From Bacteroidia bacterium (lineage in GTDB: Bacteria; Bacteroidota; Bacteroidia; JADZBD01): a DNA stretch of 64,000 nucleotides. The position numbers and the translations under genes were made by a program. The stretch covers positions 281,153 through 345,152 of the forward strand of contig JADZBD010000016.1 in the NCBI GenBank assembly GCA_020852255.1, written 5' to 3'. Positions 36,831 through 46,320 of the stretch are shown piece by piece. The notes beneath the pieces were generated by a model that searched no databases, was not told the origin of the DNA, and saw only the letters and a program-made list of their open reading frames with translations. How positions within the stretch are numbered: position 1 is the stretch's first letter; the number at the start of each line of letters is the position of its first letter.

Positions 36831-37345
36831 TTTTCCACTTTCATAAGACGGATGTGATATACAACGGGTGCCAGGGGTGGTATCTTTTCCCAGTCGCCCA
36901 GCAAACCGTGCGCCAGATGAGAAGGCAGGATAAACACGGCCTTATCTCCCGCACGCATCATCTGAATTGCCTCGTGCAGGCCGGTTTCCACGTAGTCCTT
37001 TCCGACAACTACTTTAATCGGGCCGGTGGAGTCTGAAGAATAGCAGACATCTCCGCTTTCGAGCAGGACAATTTTATATTCGATGGTAGCCACGGTTCCG
37101 GCAGCAGCCGTATCACCCGAGCCCTTTTCCTCGAACATGTAACGCAATCCGGTTCCGCTTGTCTTCATGTCCCATCCCAGATGATGCACCTTGGCGTCAA
37201 TAGCATCTGATTCCTTCTGACGCAAGATTCGATTGGCATCCACCAGCTGGTCCGTGACCACTTTCATACCCGGATCGTATTTCTCATCCTCCTGTCCGCA
37301 GGACGAAAGCACCGCCATCAGCACCACGTAACAGAGCGTTCTCAT
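36827..37345 (-). CDS. FKBP-type peptidyl-prolyl isomerase, GldI-like lipoprotein
   Basis: A 172-residue lipoprotein (lipobox LSSC) with one FKBP domain (GTVATIEYKIVLLESGDVCYSSD; LHEAIQMMRAGDKAVFILPSHLAHG). It is the shortest of the set and resembles the gliding-motility lipoprotein GldI of flavobacteria, which also lies next to a DHH-type phosphoesterase gene as far as I recall. GldI itself is needed for gliding; the assignment here is by similarity and position only. Confidence 0.88.
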   Translation of the reverse strand: MRTLCYVVLMAVLSSCGQEDEKYDPGMKVVTDQLVDANRILRQKESDAIDAKVHHLGWDMKTSGTGLRYMFEEKGSGDTAAAGTVATIEYKIVLLESGDVCYSSDSTGPIKVVVGKDYVETGLHEAIQMMRAGDKAVFILPSHLAHGLLGDWEKIPPLAPVVYHIRLMKVEK

Positions 37346-38349
37346 TGTTGAAATTGGCTGGGGTCCTGTACCACCTTTTCGAAAAGCTCTACCGCCTGCG
37401 CGAGAGTGGTTTTCATGTTTCCGCCGGCCGCGTTGCGGTGTCCTCCTCCGGAGAAATATTTCCTTGCCAGTTGATTCACGTCTATGTTCCCTTTTGAACG
37501 CAGGGATATCTTTACTTCATTTTCCTTTTCCATGAAGAATGCTGCGAGCCGCATTCCCCGCACCGAAAGGGCATAATTCACCAGCCCTTCCGTATCACCC
37601 ATACGAAAACCGAAACGTTGAAGTTCCTCCTTGGTTAGCGTTATATAAGCACAATTAACTTCTTTTAATATCTTCATTTTTTCTGACAGGGCATACCCGG
37701 TGAGTCGCAGACGGTTATACGAATTACCATCGTATACCTGTTCATGAGCAAGCCATGTCTCCACCCCAATTTCCTTTATATACCCCGCGATAGCATGCGT
37801 ATGGGCAGAGGTAGAAGGGAAACGGAAGGAAGCAGTATCCGTCATGATCCCGGTATACAAACACATGCCTGTGTTTTTACTGATCCGTTCTTTTTCACCC
37901 ATACCCTCAATGAGATCAAAGACCAGTTGTGCGGTGGAACAAGCCTTTACATCATGAAAAAGTAATTCTGCAAAGGTCTCCGGTTGCTCATGGTGATCGA
38001 TGAGCACTTTGAATGCAGGGCTTGCCTTCACGGCTTCACCTGCCTCACCGATCCTTGAGAGCGTATTGAAATCCAGGCAAAAGATAATCTCTGCATCCAT
38101 CATTCGCTTACGGCACAATTCCTTTTCAATACTGAACACTTTAACAAGTTCCTGGCCGGGAAGCCAGGCAAGGAATTCGGGGTATTCATTGGGGGCGATC
38201 ACTGTTGCAAAATGTCCGGCTTCGGACAGGTGATTGGCCAGCCCGAGCGACGATCCCATGGCATCTCCGTCGGGGTTCATGTGCGTAACAATAACGATCC
38301 GTCGGGAAGAACTCAGTCGTTGAGCAAGCGAGGCAGTGGCTGAATTCAT
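37342..38349 (-). CDS. Bifunctional oligoribonuclease / PAP phosphatase NrnA
   Basis: A 335-residue DHH/DHHA1 phosphoesterase. Motifs: VTHMNPDGDAMGSSLGLA near the N-terminus, FCLDFNTLSRIGE, LIDHHEQP, and DHHA1 with YFSGGGHRNAAGG. It degrades nano-RNA and 3'-phosphoadenosine phosphate. It is first in the leftward operon with the FKBP genes. A perfect box TAAATTTG ends 8 nt before the ATG. Confidence 0.95.
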   Translation of the reverse strand: MNSATASLAQRLSSSRRIVIVTHMNPDGDAMGSSLGLANHLSEAGHFATVIAPNEYPEFLAWLPGQELVKVFSIEKELCRKRMMDAEIIFCLDFNTLSRIGEAGEAVKASPAFKVLIDHHEQPETFAELLFHDVKACSTAQLVFDLIEGMGEKERISKNTGMCLYTGIMTDTASFRFPSTSAHTHAIAGYIKEIGVETWLAHEQVYDGNSYNRLRLTGYALSEKMKILKEVNCAYITLTKEELQRFGFRMGDTEGLVNYALSVRGMRLAAFFMEKENEVKISLRSKGNIDVNQLARKYFSGGGHRNAAGGNMKTTLAQAVELFEKVVQDPSQFQQ

Positions 38350-38357
38350 AAGGAATT

Positions 38358-38365
38358 CAAATTTA
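38358..38365 (-). promoter_or_regulatory. Promoter -7 box TAAATTTG before nrnA
   Basis: A perfect TAnnTTTG on the minus strand, 8 nt before the nrnA ATG; it would drive the nrnA-FKBP operon with an ultra-short leader. Confidence 0.5.
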
Positions 38366-38453
38366 CGATTTAAGGCGGGGAAACTGCCTCCGGAACAGAA
38401 CTATTTGTTATTTTCGCGGCACATTTTTTCACAAAAAATCAACAATTTTTACT

Positions 38454-38873
38454 ATGGGAGGAAACAAAACATTTACCATGATCAAGCCGGACGCCGTGGA
38501 GAATAATCACATCGGTGCCATTCTGGCAAAGATCAATGGAGCAGGATTTAAGATCGTGGCGATGAAATACACCCGCCTAACCAAAGAGAGAGCCGGGCAA
38601 TTTTACGCGGTTCACAAGGAGCGTCCATTTTACGCGGATTTGTGCGAATACATGAGTTCGGGTCCTATTGTAGCGGCCATTCTTGAAAAAAGCAATGCCG
38701 TTGAAGACTTCCGGAAGCTGATTGGCGCAACCGATCCCGCAAAGGCAGAGCCCGGTACAATTCGAAAAGAATTCGCAAAGTCCATCTCTGCCAATGCCGT
38801 TCACGGTTCCGACAGTGATGAAAATGCCCGCCTGGAAGGCAGCTTCTTTTTCTCCGGAACAGAGCAGTTCTGA
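38454..38873 (+). CDS. ndk: Nucleoside diphosphate kinase
   Basis: A 139-residue Ndk with all catalytic residues: KPDAVENN, the active-site His117 in ANAVHGSDS, and the ending ARLEGSFFF. It balances nucleoside triphosphate pools. It is divergent to nrnA. A strong terminator follows. Confidence 0.98.
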   Translation: MGGNKTFTMIKPDAVENNHIGAILAKINGAGFKIVAMKYTRLTKERAGQFYAVHKERPFYADLCEYMSSGPIVAAILEKSNAVEDFRKLIGATDPAKAEPGTIRKEFAKSISANAVHGSDSDENARLEGSFFFSGTEQF

Positions 38874-38901
38874 GCCAAAAATATCGTATCTTTATACCCA
38901 C

Positions 38902-38937
38902 ATCCCGTTCCCCTTTCCGGGGGCCGGGATTTTTTTT
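38902..38937 (+). terminator. Intrinsic terminator after ndk
   Basis: A hairpin ATCCCG..CCCC/GGGG..CGGGAT followed by eight T, 29 nt after the ndk stop. Confidence 0.85.
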
Positions 38938-38967
38938 AAAGCGGTTGTAAATGGAGGTATTTTCACT

Positions 38968-38975
38968 TAGCTTTG
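38968..38975 (+). promoter_or_regulatory. Promoter -7 box TAGCTTTG for the DUF4249 pair
   Basis: A perfect TAnnTTTG, 7 nt before ATG 38983. Confidence 0.5.
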
Positions 38976-38982
38976 TATTCCT

Positions 38983-39978
38983 ATGAAAAAGGCAGGACTT
39001 ATCGTATTGATCAGCAGCACATTGTTTCTTTCCTGCAAGAACGATCTGGAGGTAATTGCACCCTACCAGGAGCAAATCGTTTCCTACTGCCTGCTGGATC
39101 CCTTCGACAGCGTACATTACGTGAAGGTGACGAAGAGTTTTTTGGGAAACATGGACGCCTACCAAATGGCCGCCTATTTTGATTCAGTGAACTTCCGACC
39201 CGGAGAGATCACCGTTACCATCGAAAAAATGCAGGGCGAAAATGTTCTACAAAGCATCCCGCTGTTTATCGATTCCACACTTCCCCGGGATTCAGGAGTT
39301 TTTTCCTTCCCGAAACAATATCTGTATAAAACCAATACTGCTATAAGCGGCGACGGATCGGAATACCGGCTGAAGGTTCGAAAGAACGAAGACGGGAAAG
39401 AAGTACGCTCCCGTGCTAAAACTGTGGAACCCATCACGGTGGTTTCCCCCCTTCCCAACCAGTCCCTGAATCTCTGGGGTTCCTTTCCTTACAAAAGCAA
39501 ATTCCGCTCTGCGCGGAACGGAAAACTTTTTGCACTGACAGTACGCATTCATTTCAAGGAAAAGTTCGTCTTTGATACCACACAGGTTTCCACACGGTAT
39601 ATCGATCTGCGCTTCTCGAATCACACCGCTTCCAATCTGGAGGGAGGGGAAGAATTCAGCGAGATCCTCGACAGAGAAACATTCTATAAAACCATCGGCA
39701 ACCATCCGGACATAGCAGACAATCCCAATATCGTGCGCCAGTTCCTCTACCTGGAATTTATTTTTTCGGCCGCCGCCATTGATTTTTCGAATTACCTGGA
39801 AGTAGTCTCCGCAGCGAACGCCACTTTTGGTGAAAAACCTGTTTATTCCAATATTGAAGGAGGGTACGGTCTCTTTTCCACCCGGCGCACCCAGCGTATG
39901 CCCAACATCGGGCTGAATGCCCAGAGCCTGGATTCACTCAAATATGGAGTGTATACCTCAACAAAAAATTTCCGCTGA
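38983..39978 (+). CDS. DUF4249 lipoprotein
   Basis: A 331-residue DUF4249 family lipoprotein (lipobox LFLSC), with the typical opening NDLEVIAPYQEQIVSYCLLD, FDSVHYVKVTKSFLG and a later GLFSTRR. DUF4249 proteins often accompany TonB-dependent receptors in Bacteroidota, but no such receptor lies next to this pair. The stop and the next ATG share one base (TGATG), so the two paralogues are co-translated. Confidence 0.92.
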   Translation: MKKAGLIVLISSTLFLSCKNDLEVIAPYQEQIVSYCLLDPFDSVHYVKVTKSFLGNMDAYQMAAYFDSVNFRPGEITVTIEKMQGENVLQSIPLFIDSTLPRDSGVFSFPKQYLYKTNTAISGDGSEYRLKVRKNEDGKEVRSRAKTVEPITVVSPLPNQSLNLWGSFPYKSKFRSARNGKLFALTVRIHFKEKFVFDTTQVSTRYIDLRFSNHTASNLEGGEEFSEILDRETFYKTIGNHPDIADNPNIVRQFLYLEFIFSAAAIDFSNYLEVVSAANATFGEKPVYSNIEGGYGLFSTRRTQRMPNIGLNAQSLDSLKYGVYTSTKNFR

Positions 39979-41048
39979 TGTGGCGTAAAATATCCGCTCA
40001 ACTCACGGTGGTAGTATTGTCAACTCTCCTGCTCCTTCCTGCCTGCAAGAATGACATAGACATCATCGCTGACTGGGAAGAAACGATGGTCATTTTTGGT
40101 ATTCTGAATCACCGCGACACAGCGCATTACGTTAAAATCAATAAAGCCTTTCTTGGTGAAGAGGACGCCTTTATGATGGCAGGAGTTTATGATTCTGTAA
40201 ATTATGCGAATCAGCTCACGGTTTCGCTGGAACGCTGGAGGAATAATCAGTTGCTGAGCACTCATGCACTCTCGAGGGATCTCAGCGTTCCGAAATCTCC
40301 CGGTATTTTCGCTTACCCGAACCAGGTATTATTTAAAACCACCGATGCGATCTTCAATGATTCAGAGTACCGGCTGAAAGTGATCAACAGCGAAACCGGC
40401 ATGGTAGCTACCGCAAAAACCAACCTGATCGGAAACGGATTTTCTATCACTGAACCGATTCCTGCACAAAACTTTGTTAATTTTCTGAATACCGTTTCAA
40501 CTTTCAAGGTCAAATGGCTGACCGGTACCGAGGGGCGCATCTATCAGCCGGTCATCCGCTTCTTTTTCGTGAGAAAAAACAAGATCACCGGAATAAAAAC
40601 ACAGGACAGTGTAGACTGGGTATTCCGTGAACAACGATCCTCCACTTTGCTTGGAGGTGAAAACATGATGGAAGAATTTATGGGAGAATTATTTTACCGG
40701 TGGATCGGCGTAACAGTAAAAAACCCAAATCAGGCTGAATTCCTGATACCGGGAAAAATCACGGACTCAGGACATCACCTGGATTTTCTTTTGTATGCCG
40801 GTGCGGAAGAAATGGCTACCTACATTGAAGTCAATCAACCTTCCACCACTGTAATGATGGAGAAGCCGGTTTACACCAATATCACCAATGGAATCGGACT
40901 CTTTTCTTCCCGGACTTATGCGCTGAAAGCGAATGTGGAATTGCTAAACACCACCTCCCGCTGCCTTGATTCGCTCTTTGCAGGGCAATTCACCTACCAG
41001 CTTGGGTTCTGCACGGAGAATTCGCTCAGCCCGTACTTCTGTCAGTAA
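39978..41048 (+). CDS. DUF4249 lipoprotein, paralogue of the upstream gene
   Basis: A 356-residue protein with lipobox LLPAC, NDIDIIADWEETMVIFGILN and AHYVKINKAFLGEEDAFMMAG, and ending GIGLFSSRTYA. It is a tandem paralogue of the gene before it: same module order, shared motifs (KNDxxxIA, YVKxxKxFLG, KPVYxNIxxGxGLFSxR), but diverged in detail. No enzymatic motif. Confidence 0.92.
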   Translation: MWRKISAQLTVVVLSTLLLLPACKNDIDIIADWEETMVIFGILNHRDTAHYVKINKAFLGEEDAFMMAGVYDSVNYANQLTVSLERWRNNQLLSTHALSRDLSVPKSPGIFAYPNQVLFKTTDAIFNDSEYRLKVINSETGMVATAKTNLIGNGFSITEPIPAQNFVNFLNTVSTFKVKWLTGTEGRIYQPVIRFFFVRKNKITGIKTQDSVDWVFREQRSSTLLGGENMMEEFMGELFYRWIGVTVKNPNQAEFLIPGKITDSGHHLDFLLYAGAEEMATYIEVNQPSTTVMMEKPVYTNITNGIGLFSSRTYALKANVELLNTTSRCLDSLFAGQFTYQLGFCTENSLSPYFCQ

Positions 41049-41068
41049 GCCGGAATGCATCTTGCGAA

Positions 41069-41089
41069 AGAATGACAGCCTGTCATTCT
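41069..41089. repeat. Perfect inverted repeat, 10-bp half-sites, upstream of dnaK
   Basis: AGAATGACAG and CTGTCATTCT form perfect inverted half-sites with a single C between them, 20 nt after the DUF4249 stop and 114 nt before the dnaK ATG. No T-run follows. The core TGTCATT recurs at about 41127. It is not a CIRCE element. It could be an operator, but TGTCATTCT also occurs at the ends of a common REP-type repeat, so a remnant is equally likely. Confidence 0.5.
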
Positions 41090-41203
41090 AAATCCTGTAT
41101 TCTCAGCTACTTAAGCCCAAGCCTGTCATTATTGCATACGAAATTCCAATGGCACATGTATTGAGAACGGGTTAATGTAAAATTGTAACTAACAAAACAA
41201 CAT

Positions 41204-43161
<1,958 letters not shown>

Positions 43162-43168
43162 AAAGATA

Positions 43169-43213
43169 AGCGGCCCGTCATCCTGAGTGGAAACGAAGGA
43201 GGGTCGCTTTTTT
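43169..43213 (+). terminator. Terminator after dnaK with a REP-like loop
   Basis: AGCGGCCC pairs with GGGTCGCT (8 bp with one G-T) and is followed by six T. The 24-nt loop reads like the start of the widespread repeat GTCATCCTGAG..GAAGGA. It ends the dnaK unit and lies just upstream of the next gene's promoter box. Confidence 0.7.
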
Positions 43214-43215
43214 CA

Positions 43216-43223
43216 TATCTTTA
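43216..43223 (+). promoter_or_regulatory. Promoter -7-like box TATCTTTA
   Basis: TATCTTTA, one base off TAnnTTTG, 5 nt before ATG 43229. It fits the close-box pattern and supports 43229 over the more upstream in-frame codon. Confidence 0.35.
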
Positions 43224-43228
43224 CTTTC

Positions 43229-43885
43229 ATGAGGAGATGTTTGATCCTGTTTGCGTTGATCCCCGTTATTACTTCTGCACAATTCTTCCGTGGCTTTGGT
43301 GTCATGGGTGGTTTGACACTCAGCAAGCAGAAGTGGATTCTCAGTTATGTTGATTCCACCGGAGAGAACAGCACCACCGATAAAACAAAACATAAATTCC
43401 TTTGGGGATTTAACGGGGAATTGTTCGCAGAGTTCGGGAACTCAGATGTGGTACGCTGGAGAACGGAATTTGAATACGACCGGAAAGGCACCAAGCACCG
43501 CGACACGAAAGAAAAGAACAAACTCGATTATATTTCCTGGAATAATTTTCTGATCCTGCGGGGAGAACTTTTCTCCGGCTATCCGTATTTTCTTATCGGA
43601 CCGCGGCTGGAATACAAATTCATTCAGTCAACCCCCTCGGTGCCGGAGGGCTTCAAACCCCTGCATGCCTCCTGGAGCGCAGGGGCCGGATTCGAATTGA
43701 TCACATTTGGTCCGATCAAACCTTTGATCGAGGTCCATTACAATCCGGATGGTGATCACTCCATGGTGAAGAAATACGATACAGGTACGTTGGATAAATG
43801 GGCCATCCGCAACCGGGCCTGGGAGTTACGCCTCGGCATTGTGATCCGGATCAACAATAACAGTTGTCCGCCGGTGTTTAAGTAA
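43229..43885 (+). CDS. Small outer-membrane beta-barrel protein
   Basis: A 218-residue exported protein. The frame opens at 43187, but ATG 43229 gives a proper signal peptide (MRRCLILFALIPVITSAQ) and follows the box at 43216. The mature chain has alternating aromatic strands (GFGVMGGLTLSKQKW; YFLIGPRLEYKFIQS; WELRLGIVIRINNN) as in the OmpW-like small barrels of Bacteroidota. The function is unknown. Confidence 0.75.
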   Translation: MRRCLILFALIPVITSAQFFRGFGVMGGLTLSKQKWILSYVDSTGENSTTDKTKHKFLWGFNGELFAEFGNSDVVRWRTEFEYDRKGTKHRDTKEKNKLDYISWNNFLILRGELFSGYPYFLIGPRLEYKFIQSTPSVPEGFKPLHASWSAGAGFELITFGPIKPLIEVHYNPDGDHSMVKKYDTGTLDKWAIRNRAWELRLGIVIRINNNSCPPVFK

Positions 43886-43968
43886 AATTTCAGGCTTGGT
43901 CTCTCCACTTTGCCGCTGACGAAATACAGAGACACAATCCTCAAAAAAGATAAAATTGTGATCGTGAA

Positions 43969-44923
43969 GTGAAAAACTCTGTGATCATACTAGCTTGCAG
44001 TTTTATGCTATCCAAAACAGGAAACGCGCAAACCAATCTTGTGCCGAATCCGAGTTTTGAAAATTTGGCAAATTGCCCCACGGGGATCAGTCAGTTGTAC
44101 AATACTACGAATTGGCTCAACCCTAACAATTGCACCCCTGACTTCTTTCACCAGTGCGGAATTTCAGGCGCAGGAGTTCCAAATAATTCATTTGGGAATC
44201 AAACCTCTAAGACCGGACTTGGATACTCTGGCATATACAGCTTCAATAAATTCTTTATGGAACGGGAATACTTACAGATTAAACTTAATGACACCTTGGA
44301 CCTTGGAAAAATATTTAGTTTCATTCTGGGTAAGCTTATCTGATAATTCGAATTACATTACCGGAAGTTTAGGTGCGCACTTGTCTAGCATTCCAATCTC
44401 CGGAGTGAATTGTGCCATCTTACCTTTTGTGCCTCAAATTTTAAATCCACAATCAAATATTTTAAATTCAAAGTCAAATTGGCAATGTGTTGTGGATACC
44501 TTTTACGCATCTGGAGCTGAACTTTACCTCACAATTGGAAATTTCAATCCCGATTCAACTTCAGACACGGCATATGTAGGGGGAGGATTTATCGATGGGG
44601 CACACTACTACATCGACGACGTTTCCGTCATTGACATTGGTTGGGTGGGAATTGAGGAAACTGGAGATTCCCCCCACATCCATATTTTTCCCAACCCTAG
44701 CACGGGCACAATTACGGTTGATGGTGAACCTGCGAACAAAGGAAAGAGGTATTTGGAGATCTATGATGTTCTTGGAAACAAGATTTTAACGACAGTACTT
44801 GTTAATAAAGAAACCCAAATAAATCTTTTGCAATCCGGCTTACGCAGCAGAATCTATTTTTACAACATAAAAAGCGAAGGGAATGTTGCGAAAAGCGGGA
44901 AATTAATCCTGAGCACCGAATGA
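43969..44923 (+). pseudogene. T9SS sorting-domain secreted protein interrupted by a +1 frameshift
   Basis: The gene reads from GTG 43969 in one frame to about 44311 and then continues in another to the stop at 44923. The first part is a signal peptide (VIILACSFMLSKTGNA) and NLVPNPSFENLANCP, a typical T9SS cargo N-terminus. The second part ends in a type A sorting domain (IFPNPSTGTITV, ending KSGKLILSTE). Reading LDLGK in frame 1 and YLVSFW in frame 2 joins smoothly if one A is removed from the run of five A at 44307-44311. It is AT-richer than its neighbours, which fits an accessory gene. Sequencing error, true pseudogene and slippage cannot be separated here. Confidence 0.75.
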
Positions 44924-45012
44924 TTACCGACAACGAGGTATCCATTATGCTGCACCACTCCCAATAGAACGATTGTGCACTTCGACCCCCGCAAGGCTCC
45001 GGACTCAGGATA

Positions 45013-45984
45013 TTAATCAAAAGACTGCGAGCTGCTTGCCGCTTTCTGCACCAGGATCTGGTATTCTTCCGGAGTGAGATCGTTAAAGAAGAAATTGATC
45101 GGATTCACTTTGTTTCCGTTTCGGATCACTTCGTAATGCACGTGAGGTGCGGTGGATAAGCCCGTGCTTCCCACATACCCAATTACCTGTCCGCGCTTTA
45201 CCTTTTGCCCGGGGTGCACATTGAACTTGGTCATGTGCGCATACAATGTCTTGTACCCGTAGCTGTGATTGATCACTACATGGTTCCCGTAACCGGAAGC
45301 AGCAGCATCTGCACGCTCCACCACTCCATCCCCCGTTGCATAAATGGGAGTGTTCATAGGACAGGCAAAATCCATACCCGGATGAAACTCGGAAGTTTTA
45401 TAAATCGGGTGAGTACGCCATCCAAATCCACCGGGAGCATGCCTCAGTGATTTATTCGAAACAGGTTGTATGGCCGGAATGCTCGACAACATCTTTTCCT
45501 TGTTTTTCGCCAGCACCACTACTTCATCCCAGGACTTACTTTGTATATACATTTGCTTCGCCAGCTTGTCCAGCTTCTGAGATGTTGAAATAACCAAAGC
45601 ACTGTTCTCATAACCTTCAAGCTCTTTATACCGGTCAATTCCGCCAAATCCCGCACGGCGAACATTGTCCGGAATGGGTTCCGCCTCAAAAATAATTCTG
45701 TAAATATTATTATCACGCTCCTGCAGATCACTCATTACCAGGTTCATGCGATCCAGCTTCTTATTCATCACCTCATATTGCGCCCGCATCCGCTCCAGTT
45801 CCCTGCGAAGCTGCTTCTCCTGAGGGGAATCAATGATCCGGAAAGCAATGGAAACCGTAATCACCGCGAAAACAGCTCCGGTGGCCAGGTATCCCAATAT
45901 CTTATAAAGCCTATGCTTCCACCCAACCTCAACCTTCTCATATGTGAGGGAACGCGTGTTAAACTTGTACCGGATCTTAGACAT
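45013..45984 (-). CDS. M23 family peptidoglycan endopeptidase
   Basis: A 323-residue membrane-anchored M23 protein. The N-terminus is cytoplasmic, a membrane helix follows (ILGYLATGAVFAVITVSIAFRI), then a coiled coil (KQLRRELERMRAQYEVMNKKLDRM), and the M23 domain with FHPGMDFACPMNTPIYATGDG and HVHYEVIRNG, which carry the zinc ligands. It is like the NlpD/EnvC/MepM-type factors that trim peptidoglycan during division or envelope remodelling. It is divergent to alaS. Confidence 0.94.
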   Translation of the reverse strand: MSKIRYKFNTRSLTYEKVEVGWKHRLYKILGYLATGAVFAVITVSIAFRIIDSPQEKQLRRELERMRAQYEVMNKKLDRMNLVMSDLQERDNNIYRIIFEAEPIPDNVRRAGFGGIDRYKELEGYENSALVISTSQKLDKLAKQMYIQSKSWDEVVVLAKNKEKMLSSIPAIQPVSNKSLRHAPGGFGWRTHPIYKTSEFHPGMDFACPMNTPIYATGDGVVERADAAASGYGNHVVINHSYGYKTLYAHMTKFNVHPGQKVKRGQVIGYVGSTGLSTAPHVHYEVIRNGNKVNPINFFFNDLTPEEYQILVQKAASSSQSFD

Positions 45985-46170
45985 TAAATCGCAACTTACT
46001 GATTATCAAGCTCTAATCAAATTCAAGATAACCAAAAATACACTATACTTTCAATTCTGTCAATGGTATTCCAAAATGGAGTAGACCGGTTCATTCCGGA
46101 GCCACCGGTGGAAACGAGTTAAACATCTCACCAGTCCCTATAATTAACTTGGTTCTGCAAACTGCAACGT

Positions 46171-46178
46171 TACTTTTG
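46171..46178 (+). promoter_or_regulatory. Promoter -7 box TACTTTTG for the candidate RNA upstream of alaS
   Basis: A perfect TAnnTTTG with a TTGG about 18 nt upstream (46149-46152) as possible -33 element. Confidence 0.45.
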
Positions 46179-46183
46179 CCTGA

Positions 46184-46305
46184 CCAATTAACCAAACGCG
46201 GCATTAATACGGCTGGTAACCTATTATGCGGGGGGCGGCGATACAGTCCCGAGATTAAGGTTTAGTGTTCATCCCGCATGACCCTGTCCTGCGGGATGTT
46301 TTTTT
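46184..46305 (+). ncRNA. Candidate small RNA or alaS leader
   Basis: This is most of the 336-bp gap between the divergent M23 peptidase and alaS; I see no gene in the rest of the gap. A promoter box at 46171-46178 and a perfect intrinsic terminator at 46270-46305 would define a transcript of about 120 nt. A likely stem is GCATTAATA (46202-46210) with TATTATGC (46223-46230), one bulge, loop CGGCTGGTAACC. I do not recognise the family; it is not tRNA, SRP RNA or a T-box by what I can see. It could act as an alaS attenuator, since alaS starts 16 nt after the terminator. Confidence 0.45.
46270..46305 (+). terminator. Strong intrinsic terminator just before alaS
   Basis: A perfect 9-bp stem CATCCCGCA/TGCGGGATG with an 11-nt loop, followed by seven T. 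No protein gene on the plus strand ends upstream, so it terminates an RNA that starts in the gap. Confidence 0.9.
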
Positions 46306-46312
46306 ACCTTTG
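46305..46312 (+). promoter_or_regulatory. Promoter -7 box TACCTTTG directly before alaS
   Basis: A perfect TAnnTTTG overlapping the end of the terminator T-run, 8 nt before ATG 46321. It would make alaS independent of the upstream RNA and nearly leaderless. Confidence 0.5.
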
Positions 46313-46320
46313 CTTCCCTG

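Noticed and set aside
41069..41089. CIRCE/HrcA operator before dnaK
   Set aside because: The sequence does not match TTAGCACTC-N9-GAGTGCTAA.
44307..44311. Programmed ribosomal frameshift
   Set aside because: The shift needed is +1 at A5, and there is no -1 heptamer or clear stimulator. Error, pseudogene or slippage are simpler.
46184..46305. T-box or other known riboswitch before alaS
   Set aside because: No conserved T-box or riboswitch core that I can recognise, and T-boxes are not expected in Bacteroidota.
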